64,000 nucleotides of DNA, from positions 1 through 64,000 of the forward strand of contig JAGPNK010000025.1 of assembly GCA_020746835.1 (NCBI GenBank). Reading direction: 5' to 3'. A program made the translations under genes and the position numbers. The notes under the pieces are model-generated. The model was given only the letters and a program-made list of their open reading frames with translations. It did no database searches and was not told where the DNA came from. This stretch comes from Stachybotrys elegans (taxonomy: Eukaryota > Ascomycota > Sordariomycetes > Hypocreales > Stachybotryaceae). Numbering within the stretch: position 1 is the first letter of the stretch; each line of letters starts with the position of its first letter. Shown one piece after another: positions 32,657 through 44,420 of this stretch.

Positions 32657-33722
32657 CTACTCAGTGGTTTCAACCGCCCACTTGTAGAGCCACGTCCTGT
32701 TATTAGGATCCGCTGTCTGAGCCTCCACAGGGATACTGTCAAGCTTAGCCGCCACTCTACAGCGCTGGCCATAACATCCGCCAATCACAGATGCCGAGTT
32801 GGAGTTGTAGCCGCCAAGAACATGGACCCCGATAGCGGCCGGTGAACTTTGGCCCGATTTGATCACGGGCGATCCCGAGTTCCCTACGCTGCTGATCAGA
32901 TTTCCGACTGGAAGGAGCAGCAAGGCCCAACCTCCATACATGTCAATCTTGTATTGCAACATGTGTAGAGGCGAGGTGACTAGGTTATAGTCGGTCCGCT
33001 TGAACATCTCGTACATTTTTGCACCTCTTTCTATCCCGCTCATAAGGTCTCCAGGATAGCCTACCATAACCAGCTCCACACCTTGAGATATTGGGGTAGG
33101 CTCCCAGGTGAAAAACTTCTTGACGGTCTTAAAGGGACGGTTGAGTTTGATGAACGCGACATCGCGGCGTTGGTCTCCACCGTCTGTGTTGATCCACTCG
33201 GGCGTGGTTGCAACCGCTAGGCCATACTGATGCTCTACATTGGAAGACTTGATGGAGTGACGGCCCTCGTACCCCATATAGGCCTTGAATCTGATGAGCC
33301 GGCCAAGGGCATTATCGTAGTCGTAAGCACAATGGCCGGCCGTAACGACAACGTCACCTGAAACAAGCCACCCAGTAGCAATGGCCCAGTAAGCTTCCTG
33401 CTCGGCAGTTACATTCGGCACCTGTTTCTCGAACAAAAGATACAATTTGACGATGCCTTGATCAGTCAGCCCGTAGACAAGCTAATGCAAATATAATTTA
33501 TTCCAACATACCACGGTACTTCCCCTCAAAGCCCTGGTGGTGCTTTCGATCCACAAGTGTCCTTCCGTCTGTCGTGTTGACGACAGACTCCGTTTGAGCA
33601 GAGGGGACGCAGAGCAGGGTCTGGTAGTAATCAGGCACAGCTCCAGTCTCTGTTGACTTTTTGTTCATGTACCAGAAGTGGACAGCTGTATTTAGTAGGC
33701 TGATCGTCCGACATAGTGACAA
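32657..33722 (-). CDS. Trypsin-fold serine protease-like protein, second copy
   Basis: Three exons, 33722-33512, 33456-32932 and 32883-32657; 320 residues. The triad is H112 (VTAGHC), D169 (RRDVAFIKL) and S248. Removing the 48-nt in-frame second intron restores the classical MYGGNSGSPVI around S248, which strongly supports that intron. The first intron joins KYR to GIVKLYLLF, the first strand of the fold. The N-terminal 70 residues are unrecognised and include TTDGRTLVD. After the protease domain the protein ends early (YKWAVETTE), and the following DNA holds broken coding sequence, so the present stop may be a truncation. No signal peptide. Distantly related to the protease at 9364. Confidence 0.8.
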
Positions 33723-34092
33723 TGGGTGAGCGGGATACTGCGAAGAATATAACTAGGCAACAAGATGGATGTGCTCAGCTGCTCAAAGAATTCCAAGTCG
33801 ATAATGATATAGCTGGTTTGACAGGGACAAGACAAAAGGGAGTGAGATACGCATATCAGCTTTTTCTAATTATTGAGATACCTTCCAAGAGCAAAATGAT
33901 AGGCTTCTAACAGGTCCAGAATGAGCGGGGTACCGACGCGTCTGGAAGCTGGTTCGTGTGACACGACATCATGCATTAATGACTCAAATAGCAAGCCTCA
34001 TTAGAGTCAAGGGGTCTTAGCTATAAAACAGATAGCTAAATAGGCAAAAGGGGGTAGCCGGCTAGTTAAGGGCTTCTCCTTAGCCCAACGGA
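33723..34092. other. Intergenic, nothing recognised
   Basis: 370 bases upstream of the trypsin-fold gene; presumably its promoter. No other signal seen. Confidence 0.3.
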
Positions 34093-35170
34093 ACATGTAC
34101 GCGATCGACATCGAAGGTCAGACGTTGTTTGGGCGCAACAGCGTGGTGAGTACACCCGAAAGCCCTCTGACATGGCGGAGGTGAAACAGCCTGTAGGCCT
34201 GCCGTCATGTGTTGATACTGACGAGAGCACGACAGATGGTCGAGATCGTTGGGATGTTGGGCAACGTCAAACTCGCTCAGATTATTTTGACCGGCTTAGC
34301 GAGGGAGTGAATAGATGCAAAAGGAAAGCCGAGACAGTTACAGAGTCGTTTGACAGCTCCACCTCATAATGACCACTGAAGCCCGTGAGTTTCGGCTCCT
34401 CGATCAGACGGAAACACTAAAATACAGCTAGAACATTCCGAGAAAAAATTCAAGACAGCCCAAGACAAGCGTGCTGCGGCTTTGGTGACCTCGAAGCAAA
34501 CGGAGAAGGAGCAACATAGGCTTGTGCAGGAACGTGATCGGCTATAAGAAAGGCATGATGCGGCTTCGGAAGAGTGCAAGCAAAGCCTAAAGCATTCTGG
34601 CAAGTACAGAAGCAGTATTTACACGCATGATCAAGGTGGCTAACTCACTGGTACTCGCAGAATGGAAGACGATCGGCTACATGACGGCCGCGAACGTCTC
34701 AAATACGTTCTTCGGCGTTATCAATATGGCCATCAGTGCACCTTGCCTTGCTGCTCAGACAATTGAGTCAATGGCTCGGATAGGGAGGCCAAAGAGCCCA
34801 CGGACTTGGTGGGACCTCAAGTCTTGGACAACGCTCTTGGAATGGCGCCCGCGCTCCTTAGCCAGATTCCAACTTAGAAGCCATCATCTTCGAGGATGAC
34901 CTCTGGACCAGGTTTCAGAATGCAGGTGGCAATGACTTGTCCCTGCAAGACCATGTTAGGGCTCTGGAGAACACTTTAATGGCACTGAAATCCAGAGAAG
35001 TGGCCATAGAAGCACTCACTCTTGCGATAAAGGTTCGTTCGCTACAATGAATCCTTTTCTCCATCTCATGAGCTAGTGTCAAGTTTTGATGCGAAAGAAG
35101 GCAATGCTGATTTCTGGATTAGGCGAGACAAGGAGCTCTCGAGAAGCAGCAGGACCCTATGCAATATAGT
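34093..35170 (+). pseudogene. Decayed coiled-coil gene
   Basis: Pieces of a helical, charged protein run on the + strand. They are FDRLSEGVNRCKRKAE (around 34300), FKTAQDKRAAALV to RLVQERDRL, an in-frame TAA at 34545-34547, then ERHDAASEECKQSL in the same frame, and later FEDDLWTRFQNAGG and HVRALENTLMALKSRE in a different frame. A plausible intron (GTACAG..GCTAAC..TCGCAG) precedes MEDDRLHDGRERL. The stop and the frame changes indicate a pseudogene of an unrecognised coiled-coil protein. Confidence 0.5.
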
Positions 35171-36285
35171 CGCTGTTCTGAATGGGTATACGTCAGCTTG
35201 GTGATGGAGGTCTAAAGATGAGGACTTTGGGGAAAATGGTACGCTTGTGACTCACATCCTCTAGAATAAGGTTAATATTGAGCCAAGCTTCCCTTTCCTC
35301 CCTTGAAGTCTAATGTCGGGTTTGTGGCGCCTTGATCAGGAAGCCCGGATATAGGAGATTTAGGTTTGCACCTATAATATTAACTGCTGCTCGTACAATA
35401 ACATGATAGGATGTTAATGGAGTTTGATAGAGTTCCTAAAGATACGAGAATTTTCTTTCAAAGTACAGGAAATATCTAAGGATCTAAGATCTAAAGCCCC
35501 GGCGGTTCAGATCTTCCTCTAGTCGAGCTCCGCTTGGTAGCTAACGCTTAATAACCTCGCCCAACATGGCAATTATGTGGGTGGCCGAGCTCGCCTGCAT
35601 TGTGCGTCCATTTGCCTTGGATATCTTTAAGTGAGTGACTTCATTGCTGATGTATGTGTGGCTCTGGATGCATGTAGAGGTAAGGGCGTGTTTGTCAGTT
35701 TCAATTAGGGCTGCTGTCTTATGTAGTGCCTGGGAACTCACTGTATGTAGCTAGGGCCTACTTCTATGAGAGTGCTAGAAGACAGTCTGCACACCTAGAT
35801 TCTAAAGGCCGATTCTTAGTTGTTTTTAGCCCAATTGCCCAAAACCTTGGAAAGCATTTGCCATGATCCTGATCTGATGCCTGCCACTCTGCTAGACTGA
35901 TCCCCTTCGCCTGATCACAGCCGTGGTCCATTGCCCTCTGCTTGTTTAATAAATGCTAAGAGGTAGATAATGTCATCAAGACGTACGAGCAACTGCATAG
36001 AAGAGGCGTTCAATAGAACAGTCCCGGCCTGAGAGGACTTGCCTCCTGAGCCTTCTTAATTGCGTTCGAGAGCCATGGGATTTCTTAATCTCTTCCAGGG
36101 CAGGGGCGGCAGCGACAGTCTCCTGCCTCCTGGGATTATAAAGCTGCGAATGGACGGTGATGCCCGGCTATCAATGCTCTGGATTTGGTCCGGAGTAGCT
36201 TGATTTGCCCGGCTTGATACTATTGTGTTAGCAGGCAGGATTTAGAATCAAAGCTTGCTGAATCTACAAGTACAGCTCGGGTGTG
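35171..36285. other. No gene recognised
   Basis: About 1.1 kb with short frames only and no repeat or domain seen. Confidence 0.4.
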
Positions 36286-37002
36286 TCAGAACTGCCAACT
36301 TGACCTGGGACACGACTTATCAAAAGGAAGAAGAGGAAGAAGAGATTTAATTATAATTACCTGGCCTTGCAGGTAGTAAACCTTTGTGTGATTGATGCGA
36401 TCCAAGAGCCATCTCGGCACCCTCCTGAGGTTGTTTTCTGGTGCACTACGCCGATAGTGCTCGACTTCCAGGTCCAAGACACCACTTATCCTTAACACTA
36501 TAAGGTCTTGGGTTGATTAGAGAGCTTTCAAGTTTTCTTAATGGTCTTCTGGACATATATTTATACTCGGGTAGATATTGAGTGAAATGCGATTGCGATG
36601 GAATGTTAATGGATTGGGTTTGGAAGATTGAAGAGTAAGCTTTGATGTATCTTGTAGTCACCTTAGACGTTAGAATAGGGACCTGATCAGAATAAGTCTC
36701 CTGGGATCTTTGACAAAACACAGGGTTAACTCAACCAGCCACTCGTGCTCGCCGACATCATTTGAAGCAATAACACTGAGCAATAGCAAATGAGACCTGC
36801 AACCTAGTTTAGCCCAGGCAGCCGCCTGGACTGTTGCCTGTAACCGCCGCTCAGCGGTGACCCATGTTTGAGGTTGTGGCAGCAGTGGATAAGTGAGGAC
36901 CGTTACCTCCTCGGGCTGGTGCTCAAAGAGGGCAATCTCAAGCAATTCTTGCAGTCTGTGGACCTGGACATATGTGGCTGGCTCTTGTAGTGCTTGTATC
37001 AT
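36286..37002 (-). pseudogene. Unrecognised coding relic
   Basis: Three consecutive minus-strand frames read like protein but are not joined by good splice sites: 37002-36670 (PQPQTWVTAERRLQATVQ), about 36660-36500 (KYMSRRPLRKLESSLINP) and 36490-36360 (RRVPRWLLDRINHTKVYY). A GT..AG removal between the second and third would be only ~34 nt. Either a multi-exon gene with an unresolved model or a frame-shifted relic. Family unknown. Confidence 0.35.
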
Positions 37003-39360
37003 CGATCAGAACTTGCCAAATAGTCCGGCAAGCGCATACACAATCGCCTAACACTCGATGACACCCGATCTTGGTCGTTCAAGTTCTGCTACGCTACGTG
37101 CATTTTCAACTCAAAGACTCAACAGTGCCTTAGATATGCTAGGACGCCTCGAGATAGCCTCGATGCTGATGATGTATAGCTTATAAGAAAGACTGCAACG
37201 ACCCTGAGCAAGGAGCAAACCAACTGAAGGAGACCTCCTTGGGGCTTTTCTTGGGCTTGGCTTTCGTCAAATCCATTAAGCCAACTAGTGGAAGACACAA
37301 GATCTACCTCGTTATAAGGCTAGCAACTAGCCTGTTATCGTATAGTAGCTTAAAGGCAAGTTTCTGAGTAGATAGTGGTAGTAGAAATAGTAAAGATAAA
37401 TCCCTAAGGATTCACAACCACGCCAAGTCTTAACTATAAGCAGCTCTGCTCAGTAATGCAGTTGAGTCAAGTTGACTGCATGCCAGCATCTACCGAGTGT
37501 TGACCACTCTCCGGTTGGGTAGCCGTCAGGCCGCTAAACAACCTAATGGGTCTTCAAGTTGGAAGGGACTGACTGAAGAGTGTTGCTCGGTGAGCTTTGC
37601 CAGCCTATTTGGCCAATATCCTTCTACTGCTTCGTAACACAAACTTCCTCGACAGGATGTCCAAGACGTTCCCCCAAAACCTACGGGGGATCCTTAAATA
37701 ATAGCTTGCTTAATTCACTTCAGCTTTCCGCAGCCATGCTGTTATCTATAACTTAGCGGCAGTTTCAGGTCTTTGGCTCCTCATATGTACATGAAATTGC
37801 GCTCGGACGAACCGCCTTGGTCTCGGATCCTGGATCAGAGACACGTGGCTCGAACAGGTAATACCAAAAGCTATAACTTCGCTGTACCCTTTATTGTGGT
37901 AGGTCATGCAAGACCTCCAAGCTAAACATGTTCTGTGCGTAAGCAAGACTGCAAATTGCGACGCGGACGTAGACTTTGATCCGCGATGAACAGTCAGCAA
38001 CATATTCATATAATAGTAACAACTCTAGGTGCATTATTGGCGCCAGGAAATGATTTGAGATATTGCTAATGTGGATATACCTTCATGATAAGTCCAGGGC
38101 CATTGCATCTCTAAACAGCCCCAAAGACAATTTCATCAGTACAATTCCAGCTTATGCAGAAGAAAGTATGCCTTAATCACAATAGACAGATCAAACGCCA
38201 GCCATCCTTGTTAGCAGTTTTGGGCGAATCTTCTGAATATGCAGAGTTTTTCGGCACAATGTCTCGGCACGTAAAATTGAACCGTCATGTCGCTGCCACG
38301 TGCTGTCAATTTAGACAGGAAGTTGGTTATGGCCCGTTGGCTCAGAGGAATCGGCCCCGCAGGCTCGAGGGTGAAACGGACAGTTTGTTCTTCTCTTTCC
38401 AGTCGAGGCTATCAGATCCGTCATGAGTGAGTCTTGGCTTGGATGGGATTTGCCATCTACTGGGTGCGGACCAGACACTGATGTAACGAGCTGTTCAACC
38501 AAAGAAGATAGTCACACCCATCCTCACTATACTGATTGGTATAAAGGAGTGTTTTCAGTGGTTGGCCCAAGACGTCCCACCAGTATGATTCATCATCTCC
38601 CGTATTCTGCTCTTTTGTCTTCGCGTTCGAAGGACGACATTGTGTTGCCTGTCTCATGCATGAAAGTAGATAACTTAAAGGTGCATGACTTGAGGGTTCC
38701 ACGGCTCTACTCACTATTCTAGCACAGACATTTCCTCTTTACAGCCATGCTTTTTCATGCCAGTTCTGAATCATCTGTTTAAGTAGACGTCATCGGTGGA
38801 CTCCGGCCATTGCCAAACAAGTACGTCGCCGATGAAGGAATCCAGATGAGATGGACTTTATGGCACCGCCCGCCAGTCATAGCCGACCGGCTCCGTTCGG
38901 TCGCCGATTTCAGGCATACTGCGCAGTGAATTTCAGCATAGTGTATTCGGGCGCCAACGCCCCTTCCTGCTCGCTGCTATGAGCCTGTGATCTGGCAGCT
39001 AGACTCAGCTTTGCGCTCACCTACAGCTAGAGCCACTGCATTTAAATGAGGGCATCAGTATACATACATCTCGACTGATGAAAGACTACCTCTATAGTAT
39101 AGAGTCAGGAATACAACTTTCGCCATAGTATGTGGGTTATCCGGTCCTGCTTATTCTCCTTGACCCAATATTTCAGCCGCTCTGCTAACCATCTGAAATT
39201 AAGTTTATACTCAATCAACAGCAGACAAAGGACAAGTTTGATCTATGCACTGACATATCACCGTCCTGGGCACGCCTGCTGGCCGATGCCAAGAGTAAAC
39301 CACGGCTAAAGAGCTGAATGACTTCGAGTCCACCCCACTAGTAACTCTGGGAGAAGAGGA
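37003..39360. other. No gene recognised
   Basis: 2.3 kb with short overlapping frames on both strands and no domain. The frames at 38154-38426 and 38423-38722 (+) lack any supporting feature. Confidence 0.4.
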
Positions 39361-39362
39361 AG

Positions 39363-39468
39363 GTGGGATTTCCCGTTTGCGTGCCCTAATTGAATACAGA
39401 CCAGTGACTTCGAGGAGACCCCCTCAGATAAAGACGATATTAGATCAATAGATAACAAACGGTTGGGG
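39363..39468 (+). repeat. Dispersed ~100-bp repeat, copy 3
   Basis: GTGGGATTTCCCGTTTG start, a GAATACAGACCAGTGACTTC core and the outer end AGATCAATAGATAACAA present. Plus orientation, isolated. Confidence 0.7.
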
Positions 39469-39689
39469 GGAGAAGAGGAATATAAGCGCATGGGCGGAAA
39501 TCCAAGGGTGATTTGTAGTGTGGGATCACGGCAGCGGCATCGGAAGCAGCATAGATGTGCGTCCCGGCTTGGATTGTAAAGCCATTGGAGAGGGAACACA
39601 AAGCGCTGAAGAGACAATTCCAGGGTGGTGCGACCACTCTCCTTAAGGAAGCTCTTATCTTTCGCAATTAGAGCAAGGAATCGTTGGTC

Positions 39690-40437
39690 AAACCGTGGTT
39701 ACCAATCTCTGACTGCCTCTTGGCGCAACTCTTCCCTTAGCTGCGGGTGTGCATAAATCGTGCGGCGTGCAAGGTTGAGTGCATCGCGGCGATGAGAAAG
39801 AGGATTTTCGTGATAGCATCGTCTGGTTTGACATCACCCCTTGGCCACTTTATGAAAGCTCGCTGCTCATTATCTGCCTTGTAGGCCAGTTGGTTGTGTT
39901 CTGCTGTCGGGGTTTGATAGCTGGTGTGACCAATTTTGTCTCGCGCGATATCGAAACGAAGCCTTTCCGCAAGGAACAGAACCGTGCGATGGGCGTAGCG
40001 CAGGCGAAACAGTTCTCAGTCAAACGGAATGTGCAATGGAGGCCGTGAAGCTCATAATGGTCTGGAGCCACAGCGGCTCGCGAGAGATGAGAGGATCGTC
40101 GACGACCGACGGGAGCTGATTGCCCAATGGCAGCAAAGATGTCGATGATGCGCTGAGCGAGGTAAATCCTACGAATGGTCAGTCTGGTAACCTTCAGACT
40201 ATAGACAGGAGAGATGGAAGAGGTTACCACGTTTGAGAACAGCTTCTGATGGGGTTTAAATACGTTTCCTCTTTCATCTGTAGCAAAACTCTTGTCACAA
40301 ATAAATAAGTACAAAGAATGGTTAATGGAATTCCTACTCACCTTAGCTCTTGTCAATTGATACCTGGCAATATTGCGGTGAACGGTGGTCCAACGGACTG
40401 GATCCAATTTGGTGTATTTGGCCATGAACTTATCCAA
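39690..40437 (-). pseudogene. Unrecognised gene, probably frame-shifted
   Basis: The frame opens MDKFMAKYTKLDPVRWT; a 51-nt segment beginning GTGAGT (about 40345-40295) is a likely in-frame intron. It continues to RIYLAQRIIDIFAAIG. Further on, coding character appears in other frames: VVDDPLISREPLWLQ, then LNLARRTIYAHPQLREELR ending at a stop near 39697. No set of good splice sites joins them all. No family recognised. Confidence 0.4.
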
Positions 40438-41867
40438 GAACTTTCCTGAAAACTGATTTGAGCGTCAAGATTTAGCTGCTGTATAAACTAGGTGGTATGA
40501 CAAGTCTTGTTGTCATGTATCGTATATATATAGCGTATTCTTGTGCTGGATGTAGTCAGCAGCAAACACGAACCCATATGGGCTCTAACAAGCCTATACC
40601 ATTGCGTTGCCTCTTCCAGTAATTACTGTGCTTTCAAGAACCCATCTTTGGCAGCTTGTAAATGTCCACCTAAGAGGCCAGGGTCAATCAATCCGTCTAA
40701 GCCGTTTGAACTTTGCTTGAAGCGATATTTTCTAGCCAGCCAGAGGAGCAGCAGCCCTGTTGGAGGACTAGCTAAGCTGACACTGGCATTTGGGAACATG
40801 ATGCTGAACTGCCGCTTTGACGTTAACGGGATAATCTTGAAAACTTATATTATCAATGACTCCAGGGACTCTGATCACTCAGCTAACTGAACTCTATCGT
40901 TATTCGGTTCTACCCAAAAACCATTCGCCGACTTAACATAGGCTTTCCAGTCTCTGGTGCCCCTGTCTGGCTGAGCCAACACTTCCAAAGCGACGTCGCA
41001 ACAGACTCAGTGATTGGTATCGTGTTTTGACCGGCCAGGAACGTTAGAGAATACAATATGAGTCCAATCTCATCATTCATATATCAGATGTCGGCTGAGA
41101 CATCTAATCTACCAGTAAATCAACAAACCAAAACCATTTCTCGCCCTATGAATCTTACTCACACTTGGCCCAACGTCTTCAGTTCTCTTCCAGTCACGCC
41201 AAAGCTTTCCAGATTGCTTCAGCATTTGCAATGGTCATTAAGTTATCCTGGCTCAAGGCTCCGGAATTACGCTCGAGGAATTCCAGCATTTGGACGTTCA
41301 CCACCCAAAGCTGCGCAAGTATATCGCGGGCGTTGCCTACCCTAAACCATTCCGCCTCTCCAGTGAAAGTGAGAGGCTCACTAGACGCAAGTACCATGGC
41401 ATCGGATTTCTAAAGTACGAGAATAAGGAAGCCATAATGAATTATAGGCAAATCACAAGTATACCCGCAAGGATCAATAAAAACAGCAAGGCAGACACAA
41501 GATTCAGATGTACATGGTAGAGGAACAAGTAAAAACATCAAAATCTCATGGCTACCTTGAGCCACCAGCCATAGCAACATTGGAAATGGCAAGTACATAA
41601 TCTAAGCTATAGGAACGGTGTTCGCCGACTCTGTAATTGCAAAACTGCAATATACCCTTCCTTAAACCACGTCTGTCATTTATACACGCGGAATTATAGA
41701 CACCTGCCGTTATGGCTTTGATTGGTAGTGGTGTAGTAATGGTTGGTAGTGGGTTGTCATATGTCGATGCATTGGGATTCAGTTCTGCAAGTGAATTGCA
41801 CAAGAAGAATCGGATTCAACGTCCACTGAATACTCCAGTTCGCATCGATACCGCCAGTTCCTTTAGA
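40438..41867. other. No intact gene; possible relic near 41194-41397
   Basis: On the minus strand, 41397-41194 (EAEWFRVGNARDILAQLWVV to AEAIWKALA) continues in the same frame past TGA codons at the WLEEN- and RRWAKCE-like stretch, so it looks like a degraded coding piece of unknown family. The rest holds only short frames. Confidence 0.35.
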
Positions 41868-42928
41868 TCATCCCTGGGTGTGCTTAACAGCATCCATGAC
41901 TCCATAAGCGACGCGTGTGACTGAAGAGCTAGCATTAATGGGAGAACCTTGAGTGCTTAGCGGAGCGATTGGTCGAGAGTCTGATGAGCTGGAGGGGTTT
42001 AACGATGCGCTGAGGTGCCGGCGGAATACAGGCAAACATGCGTTCACAATGCCAAGACTGATTTCCAGACCGAACCCCAGTGCAGCTTCGATAATGGTTA
42101 TAGTAAAGCTCATTCTGTTCTCGAGGTGGCTGAACTCAACAACGTGCTGGTAGCGAAGCAAACCCTGGTCCAGCAGTCACTGGGGAGCAATCGTAAATGG
42201 GCTAGACCTACAAGATAGACAGGCCAAACAAAGCTATGGCAACTTGTTGCGCAAGTTCATCCGCAGAGTACTGAGCATGGGCATGGGTTGAATCAAGATG
42301 GAACATTGAGCAAGAGGTTTAAGATGGCGTTGAGAAATTTAAGCTGAAGATTGTCGTTCAGGCGTCAGCAGCCAGTTGTACTCAAAGGTCGACAGGCTGC
42401 CAGCCAAGCTATTGTGCAAGCTACCATGTATGCCACAGCTGCCATTTCAAAGTAAATCGCGACTTGAAATCAGAAGAGAATATTTGCAAGAGGTCGAGGA
42501 TGGAAAGTTAAACGAATAAGTGCCAACAATGCAGAAGCCGCAACAAAGATACACGATACAGTGAGTTAATTTACAGGCTCATGATGATTGAGAACATTAT
42601 TGACGAGTGACTCCCAGAGCATAAGCAACAGACAAGTAACCCTTACAACATGTTAGTTGGACAAACAAGGGCGTCCGTGTAGCAAGTGTCACCTACCCAG
42701 CAGGTAAAAAGGTAGCAATGAATATGGCATAATCAGCGAACCGATAGCTGGACTTGTTAATGTGCCTGGACCAAATTCTAAGACTAACGCCAGGATACAA
42801 GAGGTGGTTTGGCCCAACTAGACGATTGGAATCGGTATAGTGGTGTCCAAAGGGTCGATCCAATCTCCCAAGGGAGCACAAGCAACGGATTGGATGCCGG
42901 CGCCCTCTGTAGGTGGCGGGGCGCTCAT
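41868..42928 (-). pseudogene. PTH11-like rhodopsin-domain receptor, degraded
   Basis: Segments of the fungal seven-helix rhodopsin domain appear in the right order but in changing frames. They are the start MSAPPPTEGAGIQ, the first helix region LRIWSRHINKSSYRFADYAIF, a middle helix VAYMVACTIAWLAACRP, then FLNAILNLLLNV followed after a shift by LIQPMPMLSTLRMNLRNKL, and finally EAALGFGLEISLGIVNACLPV with a serine-rich cytoplasmic tail. At least three frame changes and in-frame stops are needed to connect them, so this is a pseudogene. Intact members are plasma-membrane receptors in Pezizomycotina. Confidence 0.7.
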
Positions 42929-43680
42929 GCTGTAGCGTTTATTGAATGAAAGCTCGGGAGGTGATGTGTCTTGGATGTCAGAAGTGGGGAGATGAAGGAG
43001 GATAAGATCAACACTGAGACTCCCCAAGCCAAGGAGAAATCAAGAAGAAAGAGTGAAAAGGAAAGGAAAAGATGTCAATATTGGTATGCTATACGGTACA
43101 GGCAGCGGGAGCAGGAGAGATACAACGGCTCTGGGAAGATTTTAGTATTATACATTTTACCCCAAGCAAGGACTTAGTGTAAATGGATAACCCTATCCAT
43201 TGGGGGCCATCTTATCCCCGCACCTAAGCCATCTCCTGCCATGACTCCCGTCCCGCCCAGTAATGTTGCCACCGTTGGAGGAGGCCTGGTTGTACTTGGA
43301 CTGTAGATGGTATGGCAGGCTGTTTTATAGATGGGTACATTTGCTGGCCTTGATCATAGGGCCTCACTCTTGCCCTGGCCCTCCTAGACTTGTCCTGCAC
43401 AGCCTATGAAGCCAGACACGAGATCCCGTTGGGGTGCTTATGCTCTCCCCAACGCCCTGCATGTATTTGACACGCTGGGTTGTATAACAAAGGCCTACAT
43501 TTTGATAAGCAATATTTCAATCACAAAGACGAAACCACAGACATTTACTACTTTCCCCCAACGCCATATAAAGCTACAAAGCCATGCGAATAATGCGCAA
43601 ATAGCTTCTGAGCGCTGCTGATGCTACGGGAGCGCAACATTGCAGTCCATTTTGAGACTCCCTGGTAACCATCGACTCTG
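42929..43680. other. No gene recognised
   Basis: About 750 bases between two relics; short frames only. Confidence 0.35.
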
Positions 43681-44420
43681 ATGGCTCCAATGGCAAAGTT
43701 GAATTTACCTCAAACGTCAGAAGTGCTCTGCGGACATCTTGGTAGGTACCAACAGAATCAATTCCAAGGTAAGCTCAACTTTCCTACCACATGTGAAACC
43801 CGTACGAAGGTATATTGGCATCAGCATCCACATGCCCAACTACAGTCTACCCGCCATCGCCAAGCCGGGAGCCTTTCTACTCTTGCCTCAGAAGCCAGAT
43901 GGTCCGAGTTCTTTGTCGGGTCGCAGCGCCACTTCCCCGAACTGGACGATGGTTGGGCGGCTCTTCGCAAAGACAAGCGGCTACACAGCATGTTGTGAGA
44001 AGCATAGCTCTGGCCCGACATTGTCAGTCAGCGCTCGAGGCGATGCAGTTCTGGGTCTTTCAGGCTCCGCCCACAATCCTCGTGGCTCTCCGGATCGAAA
44101 TTCATCATCCCAGTTGGCGATGCAGCGCATGCTATCCCCCCACGGTCGGGCAGACGCTAATCAGGCCGTCGAGGATGTTTACGCTCTGGTGTTCCTGTTC
44201 TCAAACTCAGCCCCCAGTTTCGTCTGGGGAGAGCGGCGGGGCTTTGGCAGTCGTACGCCAGCAGCGCAGAACTAACGGGCCAGATGAACGCCAAGCGGCT
44301 GCCTGAGTCGAAACAAAAAGGGCTCCCGCCCGTGCCATCTGGACAGAGTTTTATGCTCAAGAGGAGAGGAGCAAGCTGCGTTGCCTGCATAGCTTGGACA
44401 ATGGAAAGACTACGGTCCTC
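43681..44420 (+). pseudogene. FAD-dependent monooxygenase relic
   Basis: Fragments fit the C-terminal half of salicylate-hydroxylase-type flavoprotein monooxygenases: VRSALR with a TAG shortly after, ISIHMPNYSLPAIAKPGAF, a GDAVLGL-like GD motif near 44040, and PHGRADANQAVEDVYAL (about 44137-44190), which corresponds to the family's PHGGQGANQAIED flavin-ribityl motif. The N-terminal Rossmann part is absent and frames change, so only a decayed piece remains. Confidence 0.55.

Noticed and set aside
5691..33722. An NLR (NACHT or NB-ARC) gene within the island
   Set aside because: No P-loop NTPase with Walker A/B spacing of that class was found in any intact frame; the only clear ATPase is Hsp70-like.
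38335..38385. tRNA-like stretch (GTTGGCTCAGAGGAATCGG)
   Set aside because: It resembles an A box, but no matching B box or cloverleaf pairing could be drawn.
43739..44275. Intact 178-residue gene
   Set aside because: Only a late portion matches FAD monooxygenase motifs, the N-terminal flavin-binding half is missing and an adjacent frame carries upstream pieces; it is a relic.
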